Assembly: GCF_021083305.1 (NCBI RefSeq)
Contig: NZ_JAJFAY010000005.1
Location: 1-64,000 of the forward strand
Reading direction: 5' to 3'
From: Haladaptatus sp. DYF46
GTDB taxonomy: Archaea; Halobacteriota; Halobacteria; Halobacteriales; Haladaptataceae
DNA: 64,000 nucleotides
The notes beneath the pieces were generated by a model, which made no database searches, was not told the origin of the DNA, and saw only the letters and a program-made list of their open reading frames with translations. Of this stretch, positions 1 to 8,589 are shown in pieces. Each line of letters opens with the position of its first letter. Within the stretch, counting starts at the first letter, position 1. The translations under genes were made by a program, and so were the position numbers.

Positions 1-198
1 TGCCCGAACCACGTCCACCGGAACGCCTTCTGCAAACACATGGCCGCCGTCGAAACTGCAACCAACGACGGGACGCTTGAGGCATTCCCATCCGAGGACA
101 ACGACGAAGCCGAACCGGAGGACTGCGGCTGTGAGGGTCTCAACGAGTTCCCGTGCTGGCTGTGTGTGCGAACAGGACGGAAGGAACTGCCGAACTAA
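1..198 (+). CDS. SWIM zinc finger protein, 3' end only
   Basis: The window opens inside this gene, so only the last 65 codons are seen. The fragment begins CPNHVHRNAFCKHMAAV, which fits the second half of a SWIM zinc finger (C-x-H, with CKHM as the last zinc pair), a domain thought to bind DNA or protein. A second cysteine cluster, CGC then CWLC, follows in the acidic C-terminal tail. The stop is 24 bp before the SprT-like gene, so the two were probably co-transcribed. A degenerate copy of this tail lies at 4820-4877. Function beyond zinc and nucleic acid binding cannot be inferred. Confidence 0.7.
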   Translation, partial: CPNHVHRNAFCKHMAAVETATNDGTLEAFPSEDNDEAEPEDCGCEGLNEFPCWLCVRTGRKELPN

Positions 199-222
199 CC
201 ACCGCTTCTGCCCTTTTTATCC

Positions 223-658
223 ATGACACGCCAATTGACGTTCTTGGATATCACCGACCAGCGAACGCTCACCGAAAGCGCAAACGCTACGACCGACGAT
301 ACACCTGAGACATCGACAGCCCCCCTCGACCGAGCACGACAGCATGCAACGAACGTCGCCGCCGAGCACTTCCCAGAACTGCCGATCGAAGCAATCGACT
401 GGGAAGTTTCACACCGAGCCCAACGACAGGCAGGCGTCACGAAGTACGACCCGACAACAGAGGCGATTACGATTGTGCTGACCTGGACGGCCTACGACTC
501 GCATGATTGGGAGCAGTTCAGTGCAACCGTCCGCCACGAACTCATTCACGCGTGGCAGTACCACGAGTTCGGTGACAGATCACGGGCGAACGTTCACCCA
601 GTGGACGGACCGCCTCGACACCTCGCAGTACTGTAAATATTCTGATATGGTTCGATAA
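223..658 (+). pseudogene. SprT-like zinc metalloprotease, frameshifted
   Basis: Residues 1-120 read as a SprT-like protease, the fold of proteases that digest DNA-protein crosslinks. The catalytic zinc motif HELIH sits in VRHELIHAWQYHEFG. Straight after HEFGD the frame is lost near 583: the annotated frame runs to a stop at 636, while the +1 frame reads DHGRTFTQWTDRLDTSQYC, the expected family continuation, and stops at 656-658. One inserted or two deleted bases explain this. The C-terminal zinc ribbon usual in the family is missing here, but a matching ribbon fragment lies at 5570-5662. The gene is probably inactive unless the shift is a sequencing error. Confidence 0.75.
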
Positions 659-685
659 CAGTGGACGACAGATACGAAAACCGGG

Positions 686-1897
686 CTAACCGAAGATAGG
701 AACGAATTCAAATACCAGGTACGCAGAGACCGTTGAAATTCCGGGAACAATATTCTGCATGGCAATAACACGGGCAGTAGTCCACGGTTCATATAGCGAA
801 TTAATATCTGGGTGATGATTTTTATCCAGTTCGCTAGTTGAGGAATGGTGGTTCTCTTCTGATTTGGTTTGCTTAATTGTTGGCGTATCCGCTGAATCTA
901 CAGCAAGTGCGCCACCAGAGATCCCCAGTGGGCCTTCCTCGATCATTGTAGAGCGACGAGTATACTCCTTGACGCGAGTGGCACGGCCCCATCCAAGACC
1001 GACAATACTCATCGTAGAAACGATAACGATGCTAGCAGGGATCCCGAGTTCCGAAAGAACAGTGATAAGTGTGGAACTCACGAGTGCGACGATCAATGCT
1101 GCAAGTAGTGGCATATCAGTGAGTTCACTTCCCATCGTATCGAGAGTTCGTCGAGCGATGGTAAACGCCCCGACTGCAATAGCACTCCCCGCGATCAAAA
1201 TACCATAGTTCATTTCAATGGCACCGCTGCCGACGAGTGGAGCAATTGCGTTCGCCATATTCGATGCCCCTGCCGAGAAGGCGGTATAACAGCCGACGAT
1301 GATGACCAACAAGGTACCAATGAATTCGCGCATCGTTGTATTTGGACCGAGTGTCGGTCGGACAAGACCTCCCGAGCGATCGATCTGAACCAGTGTTCCT
1401 TTGGTTTGTGTAATTGCGAACCAATCGAGAAGGGTTGGATACCAGTATCGACCAATAACTGCACTCACCCAAAAGGCAATTACCGGAGAGACGAGCCACC
1501 ATGAAACAATCCGCCCCATTACACCCACGTTTAGCGCATCAGTTGCGAGGCCGAGGCCAGCAATCGTGCCGACACCGGTCATCGAAGTCGAGGCAGGGAC
1601 ACCGACGATATTCGAGAGAAACAACGCCAATCCAATAAAAAAGAGAATCGCAATACTCGCTTCCAGAGTGAAAAATCGGCTCGGAACGATTTCGCCACCC
1701 ATTGTATTGATGACATTCCGACCAACTGTCCATCCGCCAACAAGAGCACAGATACTCATGAGAGATGCGGCACCGACCTTTGAAATCGTGTTGCTCCCAA
1801 CTGCAGGTCCGAACGCAACGCCCGTATTCGAACCTCCAACATTGAAGCCTACAAAAATCGCAACGGCAAGTCCAATGAGAAAGAGTATCTCTACCAT
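686..1897 (-). CDS. PiT-family inorganic phosphate permease
   Basis: A 403-residue membrane protein with two inverted halves, each carrying the PiT signature (G-x-N-D/S-x-x-N-x-x-x-P-x-V-G-S). The N-terminal copy reads GSNTGVAFGPAVGS near residue 22 and the second reads GASNMANAIAPLVGSG near residue 210. About ten hydrophobic segments flank a hydrophilic loop at about residues 330-375. The family imports phosphate, with sodium or protons, across the cytoplasmic membrane. The usual D of GxND is S in both halves, which may affect specificity (sulfate has been proposed for some relatives). The gene stands alone, with no phoU-like partner next to it, and the start is the ATG at 1897. Confidence 0.88.
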   Translation of the reverse strand: MVEILFLIGLAVAIFVGFNVGGSNTGVAFGPAVGSNTISKVGAASLMSICALVGGWTVGRNVINTMGGEIVPSRFFTLEASIAILFFIGLALFLSNIVGVPASTSMTGVGTIAGLGLATDALNVGVMGRIVSWWLVSPVIAFWVSAVIGRYWYPTLLDWFAITQTKGTLVQIDRSGGLVRPTLGPNTTMREFIGTLLVIIVGCYTAFSAGASNMANAIAPLVGSGAIEMNYGILIAGSAIAVGAFTIARRTLDTMGSELTDMPLLAALIVALVSSTLITVLSELGIPASIVIVSTMSIVGLGWGRATRVKEYTRRSTMIEEGPLGISGGALAVDSADTPTIKQTKSEENHHSSTSELDKNHHPDINSLYEPWTTARVIAMQNIVPGISTVSAYLVFEFVPIFG

Positions 1898-2054
1898 AGA
1901 TGAACCAGGTGGTATCGTTTGTTAAGTCCTTTGTCAATGTTTTGCAGGTATCGATATCGCTAGAACGAGGTCGATATGTCGGAGAAGCTAACACCTTTCC
2001 GCTGCCGACAGATAGCTTTCCCCAGTTGCTATGAAGTACAGTAGATGAGAGTTG

Positions 2055-2142
2055 CATCCTCCCGTCGTAAACAGCAGGGCTTCACGTTCTGGTGTACGAA
2101 CGAGACGCACCCGTCTCGTTAACGCCGTAAACGGCGGGATTC
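2055..2142. repeat. Hairpin cluster resembling an IS200/IS605-type end
   Basis: Between the two permease genes lies a perfect 7-bp stem with a 4-base loop (2101-2118) and a perfect CGCCGT-AA-ACGGCG palindrome (2123-2136). A degenerate version of the second hairpin, around TCGTAAACAGC, lies at 2062-2075. Haloarchaeal IS200/IS605 elements carry subterminal hairpins of this GC-rich form, so this is plausibly a solo end left by an element. No transposase is present. A bidirectional terminator between the two leftward genes is the alternative reading. The rest of 1898-2203 shows nothing else. Confidence 0.35.
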
Positions 2143-2203
2143 TCTCCTCGAAGAAAGATAAAGTTGAACAGAAGGGCACGGATCGACTGAAAAGGAGGTT
2201 TCC

Positions 2204-3592
2204 TCAAGCGAGCGGTAATATTCGTGAGACGATCAATGTGGTGATGAGACCGATGACGCCGACCAAGGTGGTGACCACCGTCCACGTCTTGAGTGTCTCT
2301 TTTTGCGTGAGACCGCCGATTTCTTTGACGATCCAGAAGCCGCTGTCGTTATACCACGAAAAGATCGAGGCTCCGGCACCGATCGCCATTACGAGGTACG
2401 CAGGGTTGACGGAGAGTTGACTGGCGAACGGGGCCATGATTCCGGACGTAGTCACGATAGCGACGGTTGCCGATCCCTGAACGACGCGCACGCCGGCTGC
2501 GATGATCCATGCCGTGACGAGCAGCCCGAATCCGACGCCTTTGAGTCCGCCAGCGATGTAATCGCCGGCACCTGCTGCCTGCAACATAACTCCGAAAGCA
2601 CCCCCGGCGGCGGTGATCGCGGCGATGTTGCCGCCGCTTTTGAGGGCGTCGGTCAACTCGTCGGAGAACTCCGACCGGCCTATGTCGCTGATACGGAAGT
2701 ACGTGGCTGCCGCCGCCATCGCAGCCGCGGTCAGGGCGAAGTTTGGATCGCCCACGTATCCCGTCACAGCGGACGCAAACGTGTTATCGGAGAACAACGT
2801 ATCGACGGTCGTGGCGGCGCCCACGAGTCCAACGGCGAGAATGATCGGCAGGAGTGACTCGAACAGACCGGGAAGCTGGTCTATCGGCGTCGTGGCCACT
2901 TCTTCGATTTCCGTGACCGTCGTCCCCATCGCGTCCCGGAGCGGGATGTCCAATCGTCGGTTGATCCAGTGACCGTAGGCCAATCCCGATACGAGTGCGG
3001 TCGGGAGTCCGACGACGACGCCGACAAGCATCGTGGTCCCGAGATTGGAGCCGATATTATCGACCGCGAGCAAGGGTCCCGGCGTCGGCGGGATGAATCC
3101 GTGTGTTACCACCCCACCGGCGGCGAGGACCACGATGTAAAGCGTGTAATTCCCGCCTGTCCGTGACCGAGCGGACCGGGCAAGGGGGGCGAGCAAGTAA
3201 AAGACGTTGTCGAAGAACACGGGGATCGCCATCACGAAACTGCTGCCGAACAAAGAAATTTCGGTTTTGCCATTGCTCAGCGTGCCGAATGCGCGAACGA
3301 TGCGGTCTGCCGCACCGCTCTCGGTCATCGCTTTCCCGATGATCGCTGCCATCAGAATTGGGATTCCGATCCCGGCCATCCCGTCACCGAATCCGGCGGC
3401 CGTTTTACTCACGACATTGCCCAACGGGACTTGCGGAGAGACTGTTCCGACGACGAACGTCGCGATGACGAGTCCGACGAATGCTGGAAGGTCAAGTACG
3501 ACTAGGAGAAAGACGACGGCGATAACTCCGGCGAGCAGTGAGACAAGCGGACCTTGTCCGCCGAGCACCAGAGGGACGTTTACGTGCATCAT
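2204..3592 (-). CDS. GntP-family gluconate-type permease
   Basis: A 462-residue, highly hydrophobic protein with about 12 membrane segments that matches the GntP/gluconate:proton symporter family. Characteristic stretches are AAGGVVTHGFIPPTPGPLLA near residue 160 and a C-terminal SATVAIVTTSGIMAP. Such proteins import gluconate or related sugar acids with protons. I chose the ATG at 3592 (MMHVNV) because a GGAG lies about 8 bases upstream; an in-frame start 7 codons earlier would bury that site. No sugar-acid kinase or dehydrogenase is adjacent, so the substrate is unassigned. The aldolase/kinase/dehydrogenase cassette at 26-30 kb could use it, but that is speculation. Confidence 0.88.
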   Translation of the reverse strand: MMHVNVPLVLGGQGPLVSLLAGVIAVVFLLVVLDLPAFVGLVIATFVVGTVSPQVPLGNVVSKTAAGFGDGMAGIGIPILMAAIIGKAMTESGAADRIVRAFGTLSNGKTEISLFGSSFVMAIPVFFDNVFYLLAPLARSARSRTGGNYTLYIVVLAAGGVVTHGFIPPTPGPLLAVDNIGSNLGTTMLVGVVVGLPTALVSGLAYGHWINRRLDIPLRDAMGTTVTEIEEVATTPIDQLPGLFESLLPIILAVGLVGAATTVDTLFSDNTFASAVTGYVGDPNFALTAAAMAAAATYFRISDIGRSEFSDELTDALKSGGNIAAITAAGGAFGVMLQAAGAGDYIAGGLKGVGFGLLVTAWIIAAGVRVVQGSATVAIVTTSGIMAPFASQLSVNPAYLVMAIGAGASIFSWYNDSGFWIVKEIGGLTQKETLKTWTVVTTLVGVIGLITTLIVSRILPLA

Positions 3593-3760
3593 TTCTCCAG
3601 GTTCACAGGCCACCTTTATAAGATAACGGATATTGTTAAATAAATGGGTGCAATAATTAATATATGATCTGTCATTATTGGGATGACGGAAGCCTGCCGA
3701 GGTGATTCTGAACTAGAGTCTTCTGGGTGATTCCAGAGACCTACTGAAGAGAGCAGCGAG

Positions 3761-3785
3761 ACCACCGCTTTTGCCCTTTTATCCA
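3761..3785 (+). repeat. Copy of the SWIM-SprT intergenic sequence
   Basis: This 25-bp stretch nearly matches 198-223, the junction between the SWIM gene stop and the SprT start codon; it differs by one substitution and one fewer T. It is an isolated scrap of the same module, in the same orientation, and sits just before the SnoaL-like gene. The rest of 3593-3854 is AT-rich and holds no recognisable gene. Confidence 0.5.
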
Positions 3786-3854
3786 GTAACGAATTCGTAG
3801 AAGAGCGAGACATCTTATCTGTAGTGACAACGAACCTCTCCTGAGGCAAAAACA

Positions 3855-4292
3855 ATGACCGAGCAGCGTCAGAGGGAAGCAGAAAACAAGGAGATCGTGC
3901 GTCGCCTCATGGAGGAGGTTTTCAACGAGAAAAACATAGAGATCGCTGACAAATATCTGGCTGAGGACTACACGGAATACGCAACCGGAAATGGGGAATC
4001 ATTCCAAAGCCGCGAGGAGTTTAAAGCGGGGAATGCAGACTTCTTCACTGCATTTCCCGACCTCACCGTCACGGAAGACGGATGCATTGCTGAAGGGCAT
4101 ACCGTCGTATACCGGCATACCTTGACTGGTACGCACGAGGGGGAAATTATGGGAGTCGAACCGACGGGCAACGAGATTATTCTGAAGAATGCTGGTGTCT
4201 TTCGTATTGAAAACAGGAGAATCGTAGATCTCTATCTCTATGCGGACAATGTCAGTCTGATGCGCCAATTAGGCATTATTCCCGAGGTTTGA
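3855..4292 (+). CDS. SnoaL-like (ester cyclase family) protein
   Basis: A 145-residue protein with the compact NTF2-like fold of the SnoaL family. Diagnostic elements are an N-terminal helix leading into VFNEKNIEIADKYLAEDYTE, a central FFTAFPDLTVTEDG, the GTHEGEIMGVEPTGNEI loop, and a closing LYLYADNVSLMRQLGI. The length matches single-domain members. Members include polyketide cyclases and many small proteins of unknown activity, and the annotation 'ester cyclase' is historical, so no reaction is assigned. It has its own upstream region and no clear partner. The start is the first ATG, with an A-rich leader and no strong ribosome binding site. Confidence 0.82.
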   Translation: MTEQRQREAENKEIVRRLMEEVFNEKNIEIADKYLAEDYTEYATGNGESFQSREEFKAGNADFFTAFPDLTVTEDGCIAEGHTVVYRHTLTGTHEGEIMGVEPTGNEIILKNAGVFRIENRRIVDLYLYADNVSLMRQLGIIPEV

Positions 4293-4579
4293 ACAGCAAC
4301 GAAATTGATTGTATTTCATCCTCGGGAAGCGGATTCACAAATGTTTCTTCATCTTGTTCAGGTGAATCAGTACCCTGTGTACTCGACGAAATTCTCAACC
4401 GTGGATATGTTTCAGCGGGCGTGCGAGATACCGGGCGCGTATTTTCCATGCTCTTTCGTGCCTTTCCTTCCTTTGTAGTGGAGTGATGCACGGCGGATCG
4501 ACCGAGTGGGGATTCGGTCCCAGACTGTTCGATCTGAACCTGCAGAGCGTTTATGAGGGAGAACTTCGTTTCGACGGGC

Positions 4580-4813
4580 ATGGACGAGGTAGACCTCAAG
4601 TCCCTGGTGTCGTCACTAACGCCCCAGGAGGAGAACCAGTCGATTAAGTCGTACCAGAACACGGTTTCAGTGCCGTGTCCGGCATGCGACGAACCATTCG
4701 AAGATCTCGTCGTCTGCAAGCAGAACCCGACGAGCCTCAACCTCTCGTTGCAACTCGACCTCTGCGTCGGCGTTGAAGACGATCGCGCATTGATCTTCAC
4801 GCACAGACAGTAG
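4580..4813 (+). CDS. Small zinc-ribbon-like protein (DUF7385 type)
   Basis: A protein of about 77 residues with a CPAC pair followed by a Cys (VVCKQ), and the regular ending LDLCVGVEDDRALIFTHRQ. This pattern matches a haloarchaeal family often labelled 'flagella cluster protein' (DUF7385); the label does not establish a role. The start is uncertain: the ATG at 4580 gives MDEVDLKSLV, the form I expect, while an in-frame start at 4553 would add nine residues. It is followed immediately by a scrap of a second SWIM gene. It lies in decayed DNA, but its own frame is intact. The 300 bp before it (4293-4579) show no convincing gene on either strand. Confidence 0.6.
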   Translation: MDEVDLKSLVSSLTPQEENQSIKSYQNTVSVPCPACDEPFEDLVVCKQNPTSLNLSLQLDLCVGVEDDRALIFTHRQ

Positions 4814-4819
4814 TCGGAG

Positions 4820-4877
4820 GGGCGACTTCCCGTGTTGGCCATGCGTACGAACGGGACGAAAAGAACTGTCGAACTAA
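4820..4877 (+). pseudogene. 3' scrap of a second SWIM zinc finger gene
   Basis: The last codons of the gene at 1-198 are repeated here in diverged form (FPCWPCVRTGR, then ELSN and a stop). One extra A in the run at 4858-4862 breaks the frame. Nucleotide similarity continues through the stop codon. This shows that a second SWIM gene copy once stood here, ahead of the second SprT scrap at 5570. Confidence 0.55.
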
Positions 4878-5019
4878 CTATGCCCTAGCTTTTTGTCACT
4901 CTACTCTTCTCTAGATCTCCAAGATAGAGCGCGAACAGCAGACAGACAAGGAGATTAAACGAGGGAACCGCTAGAACCCATTATCTGCTTGGTTTTATGG
5001 AATGGTGCTGTGTGATCGA

Positions 5020-5560
5020 TCAGGTGAGCGACCCCGAACGCATTGATCTGGTGAGAGATGCGAGAATCTCATTGTTGTGATTAGCGACGCTTCCAAGGTG
5101 GCCCGTATTCGGGAGCGTATGGAGAGTTGCGTTTGGCAGTTGGGAGGCGGCAATGGTTGCGTGATACGCTGAGAGTGCCCAGTCTCGCGTACCGTACCAC
5201 ACATCAATATCGAGGGCGATGTCTACGACATCGAACCCCCACGGTTCTCCACACACGCGATACTCCTCTGCGACGTCACCGAGGAAGCGCCTGGATATTC
5301 TTGGAGACCGACGATTTGTCCGGATCGGGAGTTGTTCGATGAGACTGATCTCGTCGATTGCGTCCGGCGTATCCAGCGGTGCGACTCCAGAGACTATCGT
5401 TACTGCGGTGAGTCGTTCTGGGATCGCGTAGGCACACGCGAGTGCGTATGGGCCACACTTGAGACACCGATCACGGCGAACTCATCCACGTTCAGCTCAT
5501 CCGCCAGTTGCACGACATCGGTCGGCCAATCGAGGAGACCCCGCCCAAGTATCGGATGGA
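5020..5560 (-). pseudogene. Alpha/beta hydrolase remnant
   Basis: On the minus strand, pieces in different frames join into the core of an alpha/beta hydrolase. From 5560 leftward they read GLLDWPTDVVQLADEL, then NVDEFAVIGVSS at the nucleophile elbow, then YAIPERLTAVTIVSGVAP. The intact end (5256 to 5020) reads WYGTRDWALSAYHA and LPNTGHL, the usual Asp and His region. At the elbow, the GxSxGG is broken by a base change and shift near 5455, so the catalytic serine loop is destroyed. No N-terminal start is recognisable. It is a decayed gene. 4878-5019 holds nothing recognisable. Confidence 0.6.
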
Positions 5561-5569
5561 CAACTTGCA

Positions 5570-5662
5570 CACTATCGCCGCTCGAAAGTCGTCAAACACC
5601 CCGAGCAGTACAGCTGTGGCGACTGCGGTGGGTCGCTCCGCGTTGAGGAGGTTTCCGAATGA
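5570..5662 (+). pseudogene. 3' end of a SprT-like protease gene
   Basis: The frame reads HYRRSKVVKHPEQYSCGDCG and ends soon after with EEVSE and a stop at 5660. This is the C-terminal zinc ribbon (CxxC with basic lead) normally found after the HExxH domain of haloarchaeal SprT-like proteins. It is the part missing from the frameshifted gene at 223-658. Its upstream half has been replaced by the hydrolase remnant. With the SWIM scrap at 4820, it marks a second degenerate SWIM-SprT pair. Confidence 0.55.
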
Positions 5663-5849
5663 CGCAGAAGTACGCTGTCCGAACTGTCTGCGGCTTATTG
5701 GGACGATGACGGTGGCGGGTCCGTCGCGGGTCCATGTGAGCCCGTGCAGTCATCGTCTCGCGGCACCGGATGCGGTGCTTGCAACGGGCGATTTGCACCC
5801 ACCCCGCCCTGATATGTGGGTGACGGATATCCTCGCTGACGCTCACTGA
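5643..5849 (+). CDS. Possible small CPxC protein
   Basis: An open frame of about 68 residues contains RCPNCLRLIGTMTVAGPSR and later PCSH, a possible zinc site of the CPxC type. It overlaps the end of the SprT scrap in another frame. The start is unclear: TTG at 5643 or GTG at 5628. I do not recognise the family, and the surrounding DNA is decayed, so it may be a fragment or chance. No partner gene is evident. Confidence 0.3.
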   Translation: MRRFPNDAEVRCPNCLRLIGTMTVAGPSRVHVSPCSHRLAAPDAVLATGDLHPPRPDMWVTDILADAH

Positions 5850-6345
5850 CTCCCGCGAACGCTTTCGATCCACCCTCATTCTCGCATTCGTTCGCTTTTC
5901 GGCGCTCCAGGTGCTAAACAAAGTAGCATATTATACTAACTTTAGCACATTCATTTCCAGTCTAGCTAGCGATGAACCCCACCAGACAGTTTGATTTAGA
6001 TCGGCGATAACAAGCGTGGAAATTGATGGCAGTAATCGCTACCAAGCTAGAGGTGCCATCTGGTAGTCCGCTCGATACGATTGACAATGTCCCAACCGAC
6101 GAGGACAAACAAGAAGACTGAACCTGATTTCCTGCCGGTTAAATTCACATGAGGTAGTGAAGCAAACGGATCCCAACCAATCCACTCTTCATCTATAAGT
6201 AGACCGAATGTACTCTCATTTAGTTTGATAAACAGGAGTGTCTCAAACCAAGGAGGGAAGTAGCGACGTCGTACGCTACTATCGATGACGGAATGCAGTG
6301 GTCTACCCTGACAGCGAAACCACGGGTAGACGGATCGAATTCGCT
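5850..6345. other. Intergenic debris with a possible minus-strand remnant
   Basis: No complete gene. On the minus strand from about 6291 down to a stop at 6047, one frame reads like protein, including YFPPWFETLLFIKLNESTFG, then WIGWDPFASLP and a hydrophobic SGSVFLFVLVGWDIVNRI, but it has no start codon. It may be the tail of a lost membrane protein. The 5930-5960 part is AT-rich. Confidence 0.3.
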
Positions 6346-7593
6346 TTAGTTGGAGGGAGTCGTTTCGATGTCAGCCCAGACGAGCCGATGGTCCGAGGCC
6401 GTATTGACATCCTTGCCGAGGTTTCGCTTTGTTGCGTTTTTGCTCGGCCAGACAACCGACGAGGCGTGAAGCGCGAGATCAGGGGATGGAAGAACGTAAT
6501 CGATCTGTTCAACAACGCCCTCAACATCACCACCGAATCGTGTTGCGGTGGGGAGACCGCGTTGCGCCCCGCCCGGACTTTTTGGGAGTTGACTAGTGTC
6601 GAAGTCGTCATTCCCGAGGAGGAACTTCTGTGCAGGGTGGAGTGGACGCTCGTCTCGACCCAGACCTGGGCCCGCATTCATGTCGCCCATCAGGACGTAA
6701 GAGGTGTTCTCATCAAGCCCACCGTGGACGCCACTGTCGTCGTAGATGTAGTCTTCACCGGCGACGTAATCCGCGAAGAACCGGACTTCGTCATGGTTCC
6801 ACTTTCCGTTGAAATTGTTCTTGCCGTCGAAGCCAGGTGGCGTCGGGTGTGCAAACAGGCCGTGAACTGTCCCTCCTTCGGTCTCAAATGGGACATCAAT
6901 ATGGGTTTTTGAGGAGAGTCGATAGACGTTGAGCTCCTCCTCCGTTAGGTAGAGTGCGGTTTCGTCATCCCCAGTCTCTGTCACAACGCACTCTTCGCCC
7001 GCCATCGGAATGAGATTCCCAGGCATATCCGCCCATTTAAATCTCCGGAAGGAACGAATATTTGATTCGTCGATCGGATACTTGCTCGCGATCGCGAATG
7101 CATAGTGACCCGGATATTCCCCGAATCCGTACGCGTCACCTGGGCGTTCGCCGAAGGTTCCGTCCTTATTGAAGTCGTAGTCCCGTTCGGGAAGAACGCC
7201 AGTATTACTCTTTGGCTGAAGCGTATGTTCGTAATCGATGCCCTCGAGGTCATCCCGTTGCGAGATGCTGAGGTAGTTGTCGACAAAGGCGTCGATGTTC
7301 GCTCTGTCGGTGTATTTGCCCTGCTGTAAATTGTTCGTGAGTTCGTTGATAACGAGGATATCTGGTTGAACCTCTTGGACGACTCGGGCGGCCGCTTCGG
7401 CCTGCGGGTCGCCTTTCTCTTGGACTTGCTCTGTTTCCAGTTCGATCACGTTAAACGTCGCGTAGCGTGTCCCACGATCCTGCTTTCGGTGCTTGTCCCG
7501 TTGTTGTCCACCCACGGCACCGACGAAACCAGCTGTAGTCGCTATACCACCGATCGTCTTGAGTACTGCTCGTCTAGCCTGAGATCGAACCAT
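6346..7593 (-). CDS. Exported endonuclease/exonuclease/phosphatase-fold protein
   Basis: A 415-residue protein. The N-terminus ARRAVLKTIGGIATTAGFVG is a twin-arginine signal, so export in folded form is predicted. The rest is an EEP (DNase I-like) domain: VINELTNN near residue 80 supplies the metal-binding Glu, YVLMGDMNAGPG near residue 297 the Asp/Asn pair, and TASDHRLVWADI near residue 400 the catalytic Asp-His. Metal-dependent hydrolysis of phosphodiester or phosphate ester bonds outside the cell is the family expectation; extracellular DNA or nucleotide scavenging is possible but not shown. It is monocistronic, and its start is the ATG at 7593. Confidence 0.85.
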   Translation of the reverse strand: MVRSQARRAVLKTIGGIATTAGFVGAVGGQQRDKHRKQDRGTRYATFNVIELETEQVQEKGDPQAEAAARVVQEVQPDILVINELTNNLQQGKYTDRANIDAFVDNYLSISQRDDLEGIDYEHTLQPKSNTGVLPERDYDFNKDGTFGERPGDAYGFGEYPGHYAFAIASKYPIDESNIRSFRRFKWADMPGNLIPMAGEECVVTETGDDETALYLTEEELNVYRLSSKTHIDVPFETEGGTVHGLFAHPTPPGFDGKNNFNGKWNHDEVRFFADYVAGEDYIYDDSGVHGGLDENTSYVLMGDMNAGPGLGRDERPLHPAQKFLLGNDDFDTSQLPKSPGGAQRGLPTATRFGGDVEGVVEQIDYVLPSPDLALHASSVVWPSKNATKRNLGKDVNTASDHRLVWADIETTPSN

Positions 7594-7761
7594 CGATCGT
7601 ATCTGTGATTTATAATTACATTAATTTTCCCATATAGATGTAATCGATAGTAGACTGATATTGGCTTATTCGAAACCGAGGATTCGCGGCTGTGGTACGA
7701 TTCTGTAGTTTCGAGTAGGCAGAGAGAAAGCGGTTTGCGTGTTATCGGACTACACAGAACT

Positions 7762-8469
7762 ATGGCGGCTCCATGGACGCAGTGGGACCACGTCACGAAG
7801 GTCGATCCGGACAAAACGCTACACGACGGGGATTCCTACGCTGACATTGCTAAAACAGGCACAGATGCACTCGTTATCGGTGGTACTACGAACGTTACAG
7901 AAGCACGTGTTCAACCGATTCTGAACGCACTTTCCTCTACCGAGATTCCCATATTCGTCGAGCCGACCTACCGCCCGTCGTCTCATACCGAGGCACTCTC
8001 TGGATATCTCGTTCCAATTGTTCTGAATGCCGGTGACCCACTGTGGATCACAGGAGCACACCACGAATGGGTCCGCTCTTCGGATCTTGAGTGGGACGAC
8101 GTCCATCCTGAAGCCTATATCGTCCTCAATCCGGCGTCAGCAGTCGCGACGTACACGCAAGCGGGCTGTAACCTCGATGTCGATGACGTCGTCGCCTATG
8201 CTGAACTCGCCGAACAGATCCTCGGCCAAGATATCGTCTATCTCGAATATTCTGGCACGCTTGGTTATCCAGCTGTCGTGGCTGCCGTACATGATGCACT
8301 CTCATCAGCACAGCTCTTCTACGGTGGCGGCATTCACGACTACGATTCGGCCTACGAGATGGCGAGTGTCGCTGATACGGTTATTGTCGGTGATATACTC
8401 CATGACGCCGGTATCGAGGCAGTCAAGGCAACCGTTCGTGGCGCAAAGGATGTGAATAACGCGTCATAA
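7762..8469 (+). CDS. Geranylgeranylglyceryl phosphate synthase
   Basis: A 235-residue TIM-barrel enzyme that joins a C20 polyprenyl diphosphate to sn-glycerol-1-phosphate, the first ether-bond step of archaeal membrane lipids. Family marks are WDHVTKVDPDKTL at the N-terminus (phosphate-binding strand), ALVIGGTTNVT, IPIFVEPTYRP, the metal and prenyl-site YLEYSGTLGYP, and LFYGGGIHDYDSAYEMA, the phosphate-binding loop. I start at the ATG at 7762 (MAAPWTQWDHV), because family members begin this way; an upstream in-frame start at 7735 would add nine residues. The gene is single, between an exported hydrolase and a PH-domain protein. Whether it is the only copy in the genome is unknown. Confidence 0.92.
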   Translation: MAAPWTQWDHVTKVDPDKTLHDGDSYADIAKTGTDALVIGGTTNVTEARVQPILNALSSTEIPIFVEPTYRPSSHTEALSGYLVPIVLNAGDPLWITGAHHEWVRSSDLEWDDVHPEAYIVLNPASAVATYTQAGCNLDVDDVVAYAELAEQILGQDIVYLEYSGTLGYPAVVAAVHDALSSAQLFYGGGIHDYDSAYEMASVADTVIVGDILHDAGIEAVKATVRGAKDVNNAS

Positions 8470-8589
8470 TTCTGTACTCTTCAATCGAAGAGGTGATCGT
8501 GTCGATCGGGAGGACTTTGCCGCCGAAATAGATGATTCATGGGTTGGTGAGTTCGTTGCGGAGATCAGTGTACTCGATGTTCCCTTTCT

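Noticed and set aside
4276..4842. A 188-codon minus-strand frame
   Set aside because: It overlaps the DUF7385-like gene and shows no recognisable domain. The part over 4293-4500 looks faintly protein-like, but not enough to list.
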